This document shows positions 16,918 to 25,462 of a stretch of 64,000 nt of DNA, piece after piece (positions within the stretch are counted from its first letter, which is position 1; each line of letters opens with the position of its first letter). The notes beneath the pieces are model-generated. The model was not told the origin of the DNA and did not search any database. It saw nothing but the letters and a program-made list of their open reading frames with translations. Position numbers and translations under genes: made by a program. The stretch is from positions 1,800,501 to 1,864,500 of the forward strand of contig NZ_CP064048.1 in NCBI RefSeq assembly GCF_020923495.1, given 5' to 3'. The DNA is from Brevibacillus sedimenti (GTDB lineage: Bacteria > Bacillota > Bacilli > Brevibacillales > Brevibacillaceae).

Positions 16918-17079
16918 ATGACGCCGATCGCCACCTTTTTCCGCAATCTGGAAGCCAAATGTTGCACCGTGTGCGGCCAAGCGATGACAGAGCAGGCTGA
17001 ATCCTACATGACCGAGTGCTTTGACTGCCAGGAAAAAATAGCGAAGGATGCCTACCTGCGCCATTACAACAAGCGGTAA
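16918..17079 (+). CDS. Small zinc-ribbon protein, YhfH-like
   Basis: 53 residues: starts MTPIATFFRNLEAKCCTVCG and ends AKDAYLRHYNKR. Two Cys pairs, CCxxC near residues 15-18 and CxxC near 35-38, suggest one zinc site. It resembles B. subtilis YhfH, a tiny Cys4 protein of unknown function, in size and in the opening F(F/Y)(R/K)NL ... C-x2-CG layout. GGGAGGT nine bases before ATG supports translation. Placed alone between ilvA and an aminopeptidase, with its own -10 and terminator. Confidence 0.75.
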   Translation: MTPIATFFRNLEAKCCTVCGQAMTEQAESYMTECFDCQEKIAKDAYLRHYNKR

Positions 17080-17166
17080 GCATCCATCCGTTTAAGAGAG
17101 GAGAGCCGCCAGGGCAGCCGTTCCCGTATCAGTCTTTCGCGCAAGCGGAGAAGTGCAGGGAAGACA

Positions 17167-17189
17167 GCCGCAGCCGGGCGGCTTTTTTT
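17167..17189 (+). terminator. Rho-independent terminator
   Basis: GCCGC (17167-17171) and GCGGC (17178-17182) followed by seven T. Ends the YhfH-like transcript. Confidence 0.75.
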
Positions 17190-17235
17190 GTCTGCTCCCG
17201 GACCGACGTCGGCCCGGAAGCAGGAAGGATGTTGT

Positions 17236-18468
17236 TTAGAACGCCCAGTTTCCGTTTCGGAAGATGGGCTCGCGTGTGCCGTCGGCCAGTTCCCCGTCAA
17301 TGTCCATTTCCGCCGAACCGATCATGAAATCGACGTGCATGAGGCTGGTGTTGAGACCGCGCTGCTCCATTTCCTCGGGGGAGAGGTTGTCTCCGCCCTC
17401 CAGGCAGACCGGATAGGCATTCCCGATCGCCAAATGGTTGGAGGCATTTTCGTCGATCAGCGTGTTGTAAAAAATCAGGTTGGACTGGGAGATGGGAGAC
17501 TGATGCGGCACCAGGGCCACTTCTCCCAGGTAGCGGGAGCCTTCATCCGTCTCGATCAGCTTCTGCAATACGTCAAAGCCCGTCTCTGCCGTCACTTCCA
17601 CGATGCGCCCCCGCTCGAAACGGAGTGTAAAGTTCTCGATCAGATTGCCGTTGTGGCTCAACGGCATCGTGCTGGAAACGACGCCGTTCACCCCGTCTTT
17701 CAACGGAGCGGTGTAGACTTCTTCCGTCGGGATGTTGGCTGTAAACGGTACGCCGTTTGCGGTCACACTGGCTCCTCCCTGCCAGCGGTGACCGGGCGGC
17801 AGTTGGACCGACAGGTCGGTGCCGGGCGCTTTAAAGTGAAGGCAGCGGTACTGCTTGCCGTTCAGGTAGGTCACCTTTTCGTTCAGTGCTGCTTGATGGT
17901 TCTGCCAGGCTGTCACCGGGTCGTCCACGTCTGTCCGGGTGGCGCGGAAGATGGCATTCCACAGAGCGCTCACCTGCTCGCTTTCGGGCAGGTTCGGGAA
18001 GACTTTTGCTGCCCATGCAGGAGAGGGAGCGGCGATCACCGACCAGCTGACGCTGTTGTTCATCGTGTAGTTGCGAAACGTGTACATGGCAGTTCTCATC
18101 GCTTTGTCGGCAGCGGCGATCCGCTCCGGATTGACTCCCTTGAGCAGATCGGGGTCGGTCGCGATGATAAAAAGAAACGCAGCCCCGTTCTCGGCCAGCT
18201 CCTCGTACGCTTTCGCTCTCCACATCGGGTATTCCGTCAGCGCTTCATACGGGGCGAGATCGTACTGGAGCCGGGTCAGTTCATCGTCCGTCCATTCGGT
18301 ATACACGTGTTTGGCTCCGGTCAGGTAAGCTGTTTTGGCAATCTTGCGGACCAGTTCGGCCGTGCAGAGGGGGGCGTTGATGACAAGGGTTTGCCCCGGC
18401 TGGACATTGACGCCGATTTTCACAGCCAATTCGGCGTAGCGATCAAGCATGCGATCAGCAGCGGTCAT
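17236..18468 (-). CDS. Aminopeptidase, M29 (thermophilic aminopeptidase) family
   Basis: 410 residues; a metallo-aminopeptidase of the AmpS/AmpT type with two metal ions. Recognisable blocks: YAELAVKIGVNVQPGQTLVI at the N-terminus, ARGRI-type FERGRIVEVTAETGFD, DEGSRYLGEVALVP, NTLIDENASNHLAIGNAYP and the closing HVDFMIGSAEMDIDG. These carry the Glu, His and Asp metal ligands of the family. The start is ATG at 18466-18468 behind GAGGAGG; an open frame continues further upstream but is not used. Intracellular peptide degradation is the likely role. Divergent from the gene at 18654. Confidence 0.95.
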   Translation of the reverse strand: MTAADRMLDRYAELAVKIGVNVQPGQTLVINAPLCTAELVRKIAKTAYLTGAKHVYTEWTDDELTRLQYDLAPYEALTEYPMWRAKAYEELAENGAAFLFIIATDPDLLKGVNPERIAAADKAMRTAMYTFRNYTMNNSVSWSVIAAPSPAWAAKVFPNLPESEQVSALWNAIFRATRTDVDDPVTAWQNHQAALNEKVTYLNGKQYRCLHFKAPGTDLSVQLPPGHRWQGGASVTANGVPFTANIPTEEVYTAPLKDGVNGVVSSTMPLSHNGNLIENFTLRFERGRIVEVTAETGFDVLQKLIETDEGSRYLGEVALVPHQSPISQSNLIFYNTLIDENASNHLAIGNAYPVCLEGGDNLSPEEMEQRGLNTSLMHVDFMIGSAEMDIDGELADGTREPIFRNGNWAF

Positions 18469-18653
18469 GAAAAACCTCCTCGTCAGAATATGTGGTGTTG
18501 GCAGACAGGCAGTCAGATAACTGGATGTTGATTTAATACTATACCAGTTTATGGATTGTGTATAGATAATGGAGTATAAGTCGTTCTTGCCAAACGGAAA
18601 AAAGACGGGCATCCTAGTAGCGTGTGCCATTCGGATGGAAAGGAGGAGCGGAG

Positions 18654-19211
18654 GTGTTTCATCCGCTGGTGTTCGACAATATCCGGGTCGTGCTGGAAGG
18701 AGTGGTGTACGATCGGGATTTCGAGGGAGCCATCATCATCACGGGCCGCTCCGACGTGATGGACCTGGCTACATTTGAGCGGCTGTTTCAGATTGAATTC
18801 CGTCAGGCAGGTAAGGCTGATGGTGACACGGCGGTGACGGCGCAGATCCAGCTGCGCACCTCGCTAGCAGACATTGCGGCGGAGCAGCTGGACAAGCCGC
18901 TGACAGAGCATGTGGGCTGCACGATCTGCATCCATTATTTCCTGGAGATCAGCGACGTGCCGCGGGAGACAGAAGCGATCACCGCGATTCTCAACGAGGT
19001 GTGGGGACACCGGCCGCACATCACGCAGACGGTCAAGGCGCGTTTAGACGAGCATCGGCAGGAGTGGCCGCCGCAGCGCTTTGCCAATCAGATCACGCTC
19101 GATTTTCACCGCAAGATCGACGAGGGCAACATAGAGGACTTGCGCCGCCTGATCGATCACACGGTCGATTCGCTGATTCACCTCCAGGCATACTGCGACC
19201 GCCGCGCATAG
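18654..19211 (+). CDS. Conserved hypothetical protein
   Basis: 185 residues from GTG 18654, chosen because AAGGAGG lies seven bases before it. No family recognised. Opens FHPLVFDNIRVVLEGVVYD, then RDFEGAIIITGRSDVMDLA and FERLFQIEFRQAG; a mixed alpha/beta protein without signal peptide or membrane segment, with a helical C-terminus (ANQITLDFHRKIDEGNIEDL). Contains a lone CTICIHY. Single gene between the aminopeptidase and bioY; function unknown. Confidence 0.78.
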   Translation: MFHPLVFDNIRVVLEGVVYDRDFEGAIIITGRSDVMDLATFERLFQIEFRQAGKADGDTAVTAQIQLRTSLADIAAEQLDKPLTEHVGCTICIHYFLEISDVPRETEAITAILNEVWGHRPHITQTVKARLDEHRQEWPPQRFANQITLDFHRKIDEGNIEDLRRLIDHTVDSLIHLQAYCDRRA

Positions 19212-19295
19212 CCGAAACGATCGGGAATGGAAAGCGCGAGCCTCCCGCCTGTCTGCCTGACGATTCGGCGTGCCTCAATACCTCCTGTTTTGCCA

Positions 19296-19358
19296 TTTAC
19301 ATTTGTTCGGACAGGCATTATGATTAAAGTGTTAACTCATCTTATGTTTTGGTTGACA
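19296..19358 (+). promoter_or_regulatory. bioY promoter and BirA-type operator
   Basis: Promoter: TTTACA (19296-19301), 17 bases, TATGAT (19319-19324). Operator: TGTTAAC (19330-19336) and GTTGACA (19352-19358), an imperfect inverted repeat with a 15-base spacer, the form known for biotin-protein-ligase repressor sites in Bacillota (TTGTAAAC-N14-16-GTTTACAA class). It covers the expected transcription start, so biotin-loaded BirA would block bioY. Confidence 0.8.
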
Positions 19359-19374
19359 AAAACGGGAGGTTACC

Positions 19375-19938
19375 ATGAGAAACGAACGATTGAGATGGAT
19401 GCTCTTATCTGCTGTGTTTGCCGCTGTTACGGCCGTTTTTTCGCAAATCACAATTCCCCTGCCGCTGATTCCGATTACCGGACAGACACTGGCGGTCGGT
19501 TTGGCCGCCACCATTCTCGGCAGTCGGTACGGCACGCTGGCGATGATCATTTACGTGCTGCTGGGCGCGGTCGGTCTGCCGGTTTTCTCGGGGGCGAGCG
19601 GCGGACTCCAGGTGCTGGCCGGCAAATCCGGCGGATACATTTTCGGTTTCATTCTGACTGCCTACATTACCGGCCTGATCCTGGAGAAAACCCGATTCTC
19701 CATTGGCTGGGCGCTGGTGGCCAACCACGTCGGCATGGTTGTGACACTGGTTTGCGGCGTGATTCAGCTCAAGTACGTGCTGGACATTCCGTGGAGCGCC
19801 GCGATCATGAGCGGCGGCGTTTCCTTTTTGCTGGTGGGAGTCATCAAGGCCGTGCTGGCCGCCTGGATCGGCATCAAGGTGCGCGAGCGGCTGGTGTCCA
19901 ACCGGCTGGTGCAGGTGGACAAGCCGACCCTTTCGTAA
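19375..19938 (+). CDS. bioY: Biotin transporter substrate-binding subunit BioY
   Basis: S-component of an ECF vitamin transporter; takes up biotin, alone or with the shared EcfAA'T module, which is not in this window. 187 residues with six hydrophobic helices. Family marks: FSQITIPLPLIPITGQTLAV near the N-terminus, GARYG-like GSRYGTLAMIIYVLLG, VGLPVFSGASGGLQVL and GKSGGYIFGFI. ATG behind GGGAGGT. The BirA-type operator immediately upstream strongly supports the biotin assignment. Followed by a clear terminator. Confidence 0.96.
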   Translation: MRNERLRWMLLSAVFAAVTAVFSQITIPLPLIPITGQTLAVGLAATILGSRYGTLAMIIYVLLGAVGLPVFSGASGGLQVLAGKSGGYIFGFILTAYITGLILEKTRFSIGWALVANHVGMVVTLVCGVIQLKYVLDIPWSAAIMSGGVSFLLVGVIKAVLAAWIGIKVRERLVSNRLVQVDKPTLS

Positions 19939-19949
19939 ACAGAAGAGAG

Positions 19950-19980
19950 ACCGCCTGATAATTCAGGCGGTTTGTTTTTT
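19950..19980 (+). terminator. bioY terminator
   Basis: ACCGCCTGA (19950-19958) and TCAGGCGGT (19963-19971) with a four-base loop, then TTGTTTTTTT. Confidence 0.9.
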
Positions 19981-20068
19981 TGACGCTGCCCAAGGGCGTT
20001 TGTGGTATAAGGTGCCGGGCCGGATGGATACTAGAGACAAACACTGATACTGGGAAAGGATGTCTGCG

Positions 20069-21415
20069 ATGAACCTGACAACGATTCCCGCCCCCAAAGG
20101 GCTGCCCATATCCGGCCATTTGCTCGCCTTTCGCCGCGATCCACTCGGCTTTTTGCAGAGGGCTGCGGAACAGCACGGCGATGTCGTCCATTTTCGTTTT
20201 GGTCCCAGCCGGCACATGTATCTCTTGACCAATCCCGAACACATCAAGGAAGTGCTGGTCACCAAACAGGCCCACTTTCGCAAGGCCAAAGGACTGCAGG
20301 TGGCGCGTGCAGTGGTGGGAGACGGCATTCTCACCAGCGAGGGACAAAAGCACATGCGGCAGCGCCGGCTGATGCAGCCTGCTTTTCGCCGGGAGCGGAT
20401 CGCCGCTTACGCCGACGTGATGGTCCGTCAGGGGCTCGCCATGATGGACCGGTGGAAAGACGGCGATATCCGTGACGTGCACCAAGACATGATGAAAGTA
20501 ACGCTGGCGATTATCACCGAGACGATGTTCGGCAAAGAATTGACGGAAGGTGTCGAGAAGATCGGCCGCGCCATCGAAATCGGGCTGCAGTACGTGTCGA
20601 ACAAGGCTTCGGCGATAATCGACATTCCGCTCGGCGTGCCGACGCCGCAAAACCAGAAGTTTCAGGAGGCGGCGAAGACGCTGGACAAAACCATATACGA
20701 GATCATCGAGGAACGGCGGAGGAATGGCGGCGAAGGACGGAACGACCTGTTGGCCATGCTGCTGGCCGCGCGTGACGAGGAGGACGGACAGGGCATGACG
20801 GACGAGCAGGTGCGTGACGAGGTAATGACCATTTTTGTCGCCGGCCACGAGACGACCGCCAACACCATGTCGTGGATCTGGTACCTGCTGGCCACCCATC
20901 CCGAAGCGGAACGAAAGCTGTGGACAGAACTGGACGAGGTGCTGGGCGGACGGCTGCCGACGGCAGAGGATGTCCCGCGGCTTGTCTATACCAATCAGAT
21001 CATCAGCGAAACCCTGCGGCTTTATCCCGCGGCCTGGGTGATTAACCGGGAAGTGGTGGACGAAGTGGAGATCGGAGGGCACGTGTACCGTCCGGGTGAG
21101 ACGCTGATGATGAGTCAGTATGTGATGCACCGCAGCAGCCGCTATTTCGACAACCCGGACCAATTCATCCCGGAACGGTTCGGCGGCGATTTGCTGAAGC
21201 GAATTCCCGCGTTCGCCTACTTTCCGTTTGGCGGCGGGCCGCGCATCTGCATCGGCAACAACTTTGCGCTGATGGAGGCGGCGCTGCTGCTGGCCACGAT
21301 CGCCCAGTGCTTCCGCCTGCGGCTGGCCGAACCGGGACAGCGGGTGGAGCCGGAGCCGCTGGTTACCTTGCGTCCGAAAAACGGGTTGAAGATGCGGCTG
21401 GAGGTGCGGAAATAA
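20069..21415 (+). CDS. Cytochrome P450
   Basis: Heme-thiolate monooxygenase, 448 residues from ATG 20069; the ATG nine bases earlier touches the AAAGGA ribosome site and is less likely. Diagnostic motifs: I-helix AGHETTANT, K-helix ETLRLYP (ExxR), PERF, and the heme loop FPFGGGPRICIG with ligand Cys394. No membrane anchor, so soluble. The sequence is of the CYP102/CYP4-like class of bacterial P450s used on fatty-acid-like or terpenoid substrates, but the substrate is not predictable. No ferredoxin or reductase gene adjoins it. Confidence 0.96.
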   Translation: MNLTTIPAPKGLPISGHLLAFRRDPLGFLQRAAEQHGDVVHFRFGPSRHMYLLTNPEHIKEVLVTKQAHFRKAKGLQVARAVVGDGILTSEGQKHMRQRRLMQPAFRRERIAAYADVMVRQGLAMMDRWKDGDIRDVHQDMMKVTLAIITETMFGKELTEGVEKIGRAIEIGLQYVSNKASAIIDIPLGVPTPQNQKFQEAAKTLDKTIYEIIEERRRNGGEGRNDLLAMLLAARDEEDGQGMTDEQVRDEVMTIFVAGHETTANTMSWIWYLLATHPEAERKLWTELDEVLGGRLPTAEDVPRLVYTNQIISETLRLYPAAWVINREVVDEVEIGGHVYRPGETLMMSQYVMHRSSRYFDNPDQFIPERFGGDLLKRIPAFAYFPFGGGPRICIGNNFALMEAALLLATIAQCFRLRLAEPGQRVEPEPLVTLRPKNGLKMRLEVRK

Positions 21416-21577
21416 AGGGGGATAAAAAAAGAGGCATCTTTCCACCGAGCATGACCGCTTGATGTCAGATACCAAAAATGGGGGTTATTTATCACGGAAA
21501 GCAACATGCTTGCTTACAAGAGATACTGTATCAGATAAAAATAAAGTGAATATTAACCATCAATAAATTGAAATAAA

Positions 21578-22954
21578 TTATGGTTGAAAAAACGGGATCG
21601 TAAAGGAAAAGCAGCTGCCCACGCCCAGCTCGCTGCTCGCGGTGATCACGCCGCCGTGGCGCTGGACGATGCTCTGACAGATGGGCAGACCCAGGCCGGT
21701 GCCGCCGTTGTTCCGGTTGCGTGATTTTTCTGCGCGGTAAAATTTGGTGAACACCTTGGGCAGGTCCTCCGGCGCGATGCCCTCTCCCTTGTCGATCACG
21801 GAAAATAGCACGTGCCCGTCCCGCTGATCGCAGGTAAGCAGGATGGACCCATTTGGCTTGTTGTAGTAGATGGCGTTGTTCAGCAGGTTTTCCAGCACGC
21901 GGCGCAGTTTGGCCTCGTCCGCCTCGATGTGCAGTTCGTTGGAGACGCGCAGCTTCCACTGAAACGACAGCCCCGCCTCCTTGATGCGCACCAGGTAGTC
22001 TTCGATGACGCCTTTGACAAAACTTTTTACGTGGATGCGGCTGATGTTCAGCTTGATCTCCAAGCTTTGCTGGCTAAAATCCTGCAGCTCGTCCAGCAGC
22101 TTTTCCAGATCAGCCGTTTTTTCCTCGATCTTGCGCATCTGTTTTTGAATGCGCTTGACATCGGTGACGCGTCCCGAGCCGATGTAGGAGGCATAGCCCT
22201 TGATGGTCGTCAGCGGCGTGCGAAAGTCGTGAGCGATGGCCGAGATCAGTTCGGACTGTCGGTCTTCGGCCTCGCGAAGCTCGTTTACCATGTCGGAAAA
22301 GTAGTCGAACAGCTGGCCAAACTCGTCCTGCGAGCGGTAGCTAAACGAGACGTAGCGCTTGCCTTCACGGATTTCCTGAGTCACGCGGGACAGTTCGCTG
22401 ACCGGCCGCAAGATCCAACGGACAAAGAAGGTGAGCAGAATGAGGCCGACCAGCGCGATGCTGCCGTAGATGAACCACAGCATCATCGAGACGCCTTTGG
22501 TGGCGAGAATGTCCGATTCATCCGTGTAAAAGTAGATGATGGTATGTCCCTGACGCGGGGGTTCGTGCTGAAAGTGGTATTCCGCCACCACTTTCAGATC
22601 GCTTTTCTCCTGGGCTGCGGGATTGGATGTATGCGGGTTTTTCAGGTTGTAAGCCTGAGATGTCTTGATGTAAATGGCGTTGCCGTCCGCATCCGTAACG
22701 ACCATTTTGTACATCAGGTCTTCCGGAAGCTGTGTCTCCAGCTCCCGACGCTCGGACGGGTCCTTGAACACGCTGGAGTTCAACAACTGATTGACCCGCA
22801 CCTTTTCCGCCGTCTCCTTTTCATACCGGTACTGGTTGTGCCGGTCCGTCTTCAACTGCTCGACGATGATGTCTTCAAAAACGAACTTGAACAAAAGCAG
22901 GTTGAGTGTGATCAAGCCGATAAACGAGAGGAACAGCTTCTTTCGGATGCTCAT
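21578..22954 (-). CDS. Sensor histidine kinase
   Basis: 458 residues. Membrane segments at about 7-26 and 157-178 bound an extracellular PAS/CACHE-like region of about 130 residues. HAMP at about 178-232, HisKA box ISAIAHDFRTPLTT with His242, HATPase N box NLLNNAIYYNKPN, G1 DKGEGIAPED, G2 GGTGLGLPICQ. ATG follows the regulator stop with no spacing (TAGATG), so both are translated from one message. Input signal unknown. Confidence 0.94.
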   Translation of the reverse strand: MSIRKKLFLSFIGLITLNLLLFKFVFEDIIVEQLKTDRHNQYRYEKETAEKVRVNQLLNSSVFKDPSERRELETQLPEDLMYKMVVTDADGNAIYIKTSQAYNLKNPHTSNPAAQEKSDLKVVAEYHFQHEPPRQGHTIIYFYTDESDILATKGVSMMLWFIYGSIALVGLILLTFFVRWILRPVSELSRVTQEIREGKRYVSFSYRSQDEFGQLFDYFSDMVNELREAEDRQSELISAIAHDFRTPLTTIKGYASYIGSGRVTDVKRIQKQMRKIEEKTADLEKLLDELQDFSQQSLEIKLNISRIHVKSFVKGVIEDYLVRIKEAGLSFQWKLRVSNELHIEADEAKLRRVLENLLNNAIYYNKPNGSILLTCDQRDGHVLFSVIDKGEGIAPEDLPKVFTKFYRAEKSRNRNNGGTGLGLPICQSIVQRHGGVITASSELGVGSCFSFTIPFFQP

Positions 22955-23674
22955 CTACACTTTCTCCCCGATGAACACGTACCCCGTCCCCCATTGCGTT
23001 TTGATGAACTGGCGATCCTTCTCCAGTTTTTCGCGCAGGTTCTTGATGTGCACGGTAACCGTATTGAGCGAACCGTATCCGTAGCCCCAGACGCGGTCGT
23101 AAATCTGCTCCCGCGTAAAGACGATGCCCGCGTTTTCGGCCAGAAAGGTAAGCAGTTGAAACTCCTTGGTGGACAGATCAACTTTTTGGTCGTTGACGTA
23201 AACGGAGTACGTTTCCTTGTGAATTTCCAGCCCCTTGAACTTCAGGACAGTAATGGAGGTTGCTGCTCTCTCTTTCTCTGCCGCCTCCTCACTGTAACGG
23301 CGAATGCGTTCGTAGCGGCGCAGGTGGGCGCGGATGCGGGCAAGCAATTCCTCCGTGTCAAACGGCTTGGTGATGTAGTCGTCGGCTCCGATCTCAAAGC
23401 CGACCACCTTGTCTACCGCCTTGCCCTTGGCACTGAGAAAAAGGATGGGCAGTTCCCACTCGCGGCGAATCTGCGAGCAGAGCTCATAGCCGCTCATGCC
23501 GGGCATCATGATGTCAAGCAGAATCAGATTGGGCTTGGTGCCTGCGTTCAACAGCTCCAACGCCTGCTCACCGTTTACTGCCGTGGACACATCGTATCCT
23601 TCGCTTCCCAAAATATCTTCCAGCATTTCGAGAATTTCCTCATTGTCGTCCACTATCAAAACATGGTCTTTCAC
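22955..23674 (-). CDS. OmpR/PhoB-family response regulator
   Basis: 239 residues: receiver (about 3-118) with DDN pocket at 9-11, phosphoacceptor Asp54 in LILLDIMMP and GADDYITKPFD; winged helix (about 140-236) with VWGYGYGSLNTVTVHIKNLR. First gene of a two-gene operon with the kinase at 21578. Upstream of it lies the NlpC/P60 gene on the same strand, about 200 bases away, with no terminator that I could see, so a longer transcript is possible. Targets unknown. Confidence 0.95.
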   Translation of the reverse strand: MKDHVLIVDDNEEILEMLEDILGSEGYDVSTAVNGEQALELLNAGTKPNLILLDIMMPGMSGYELCSQIRREWELPILFLSAKGKAVDKVVGFEIGADDYITKPFDTEELLARIRAHLRRYERIRRYSEEAAEKERAATSITVLKFKGLEIHKETYSVYVNDQKVDLSTKEFQLLTFLAENAGIVFTREQIYDRVWGYGYGSLNTVTVHIKNLREKLEKDRQFIKTQWGTGYVFIGEKV

Positions 23675-23887
23675 CGGAACTCTCCCCCAGTCACCAGATG
23701 TGTTCTGGTCCTGTTTCTTTCATCATAATATCACGGTTCGTCCTGATGCGGGGGACAGATTCCTGGCACCCGCACGGACAAGCCGCGTCAGCGTAGAAAA
23801 GATGGATGTTACTACCTCTTGACACCAGGTGCTAAATGTAGCCAGAAAAAGCCAGAGACCTGTCGTCCCTGGCTCAATGTGCGTCGG

Positions 23888-23985
23888 TTACTGCTGTTGT
23901 GTTGAAGTCTGCTGTTGTTGTGGATTCGGTTGTTGTTGTTGTTGTTGTTGTTGTGAATTCTGCTGTTGTTGCGTCGATTGTTCTT
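23888..23985 (-). repeat. CAA/CAG low-complexity tract encoding poly-Gln tail
   Basis: On the plus strand the stretch is dominated by TTG and TTGTTG units (for example eight in a row near 23930-23955). It is translated as a Gln-rich tail of the NlpC/P60 protein and is likely to vary in length by slippage. Confidence 0.8.
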
Positions 23986-24514
23986 GCTGCTGCGACGGCT
24001 GTGTGGCCTCGGGCAGCGATGCTGCTTGTACAGGTTTCTTTTTCTGTGGATTCTGCGGAGCTTCGGCAATGGCAGGCAGCGCAATCCGCTTGGCACCCAC
24101 AAAGCGCTTGCTCCAGTAATACGGATCGTTCAGCTTCGTGTTGACGACTCCTCTGCCGCTCTCCGAGTGTACAAACAAGCCATTTCCGATGTAGATGCCC
24201 ACATGTGAAACGCTGTGCCCGTTGGTGTTGAAAAAGACCAGGTCACCGGGCTGGAGATCGTTGCGGGACACCGGTACTCCCAACTTGAATTGGGCAGACG
24301 ACGAATGAGGCAGATCTACACCCAGCGCATGAAACACATAGCGCGTAAAGCCGGAGCAGTCAAATCCGTTTTTGGTTGTGCCGGACGACTTGTAAGGAAC
24401 ACCATACAGGCTGTTGACAACACCCATCAGGGTTTTTTCCTCCTGGGCGTGTGCAGCGCCTGCTCCTATTGCAAGCATCCCGGCGATGAAGAGAGTAACC
24501 ACCGTTTTGCGCAA
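23888..24514 (-). CDS. Secreted NlpC/P60 peptidoglycan endopeptidase with Gln-rich tail
   Basis: 208 residues from TTG 24514 (AAAGGAG eight bases upstream). Signal peptide RKTVVTLFIAGMLAIGAG ending AHA-Q. NlpC/P60 domain: catalytic Cys in NGFDCSGFTRYVF, His in SVSHVGIYIGNG, plus LQPGDLVFF; probably cuts D-gamma-Glu-DAP or related cross-peptide bonds. The last about 45 residues are Gln-rich (runs of four to eight Q broken by N, P, S and T) after a KKK spacer, encoded by CAA/CAG repeats. Expression is under the c-di-AMP riboswitch at 24536-24653, a common arrangement for cell-wall hydrolases. Confidence 0.93.
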   Translation of the reverse strand: MRKTVVTLFIAGMLAIGAGAAHAQEEKTLMGVVNSLYGVPYKSSGTTKNGFDCSGFTRYVFHALGVDLPHSSSAQFKLGVPVSRNDLQPGDLVFFNTNGHSVSHVGIYIGNGLFVHSESGRGVVNTKLNDPYYWSKRFVGAKRIALPAIAEAPQNPQKKKPVQAASLPEATQPSQQQEQSTQQQQNSQQQQQQQQPNPQQQQTSTQQQ

Positions 24515-24535
24515 AAGAAACTGCTCCTTTCCTAA

Positions 24536-24653
24536 GCCTACGAGGTTAGCTGATGGGTTCGGTCGAAAGGAATGCCCTAGGCGGCCGGCAGGCGGCTGCC
24601 ATTCACCCCGAAAAACGTGGGTCCCCCGTTTCCGCACCGCGGAATTCGGCTAA
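24536..24653 (-). ncRNA. c-di-AMP riboswitch (ydaO-yuaA motif)
   Basis: The minus strand carries the hallmark blocks in order: CCGAATTCCGCGGTGCGGAA, CGGGGGACCCACG, TTCGGGGTGAATGGC, CTAGGGCATTCCTTTCGACC, and GAACCC-CAGCTAACCTCGTAGGC. It ends about 20 bases before the TTG start of the NlpC/P60 gene. Binding of c-di-AMP generally turns such genes off. Known class, recognised by conserved core; fold not computed. Confidence 0.95.
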
Positions 24654-24964
24654 ATTCGATGTTTTTTACACGCACCTCAGCACAATTCAACACTTGTCCG
24701 ATTTTTCCTGTCTTTTTTTGGTGGAGTTCATAATTTTGTCACAATTTGCACCCTCAAGCAGGAAACGATTCGTGTCAGATCACGTCAGCGCATGGTTCAC
24801 CACATCTCGCCAGGGTGCTTGTCCGATTGCGGAAGGAAGGTGCCTCCGCCCCGGGTCGGAGGGAAAAACCAACCGCCCGCCCGTTATGACGAGACCTGTC
24901 AGCCGTCTACAATAAAGCCATAAGGGTGACACCCAAACAAAGTCGATGGGAGGGTAAGCAGTTA

Positions 24965-25378
24965 ATGAGCGAACGGTCTGGAAAAGTGCTTCTCGGACTG
25001 ATCCTGCTGCTCATTGGGGGATTAGTCATACTCGATCAGCTTGGCATTGACAGCAGTGAGCTGCTCCGCGTGCTGATTCCCGGGCTGATCATGTTGTACG
25101 GCGCCCGCAAAATGATGAGCAGCTCAGGTTCCCGGTTTACCGGCGGCCTGATCCTTCTGATCGGGTTCCTGATGCTGATCGGCAAATTGCATGTTTTGTT
25201 CCACGCCGTGCTGGCCATTGGTGTCATGTACCTGGGCTTCCGCCTGCTTCGCCAACGGGATGTGCCGGATCAAACGGTTCCGACCGTCGGGGAGCGGCAG
25301 TGGGCACAGCGCGTGCTGCAAGACGATGACGTATTGGATCGATGGGAGAAAAGTGTAACCAGGCGGCAGCAGCCGTAA
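24965..25378 (+). CDS. LiaI/LiaF-type membrane protein, first gene of the lia-like operon
   Basis: 137 residues from ATG 24965 behind GGGAGGG. Four short hydrophobic segments at about 8-24, 37-53, 63-78 and 80-98 (GKVLLGLILLLIGGLVILDQ; LIPGLIMLYGAR; GGLILLIGFLMLIG; AVLAIGVMYLGFRLL), the same membrane fold as the N-terminus of LiaF, then a charged C-terminal tail. By position it is the LiaI-like membrane partner of the PspA protein encoded next. The promoter region upstream (24655-24964) should hold the LiaR site, which I could not pinpoint. Confidence 0.8.
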   Translation: MSERSGKVLLGLILLLIGGLVILDQLGIDSSELLRVLIPGLIMLYGARKMMSSSGSRFTGGLILLIGFLMLIGKLHVLFHAVLAIGVMYLGFRLLRQRDVPDQTVPTVGERQWAQRVLQDDDVLDRWEKSVTRRQQP

Positions 25379-25462
25379 TCCTCGCGTCGGCATGGCCGGA
25401 TCGCAGGACAAGGTTGTTAATCCAACGAGAATCATATGGTATGATGAGGAGGAGAAGTGACG

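Noticed and set aside
17085..17190. Possible riboswitch or T-box between the YhfH-like gene and the aminopeptidase
   Set aside because: Only a terminator is present; no T-box core TGGNACCGCG and no downstream plus-strand gene to control.
23829..24144. Cys- or Val-rich frames opposite the Gln tract
   Set aside because: Products of the TTG/TGT repeat read in other frames; the NlpC/P60 frame explains the region.
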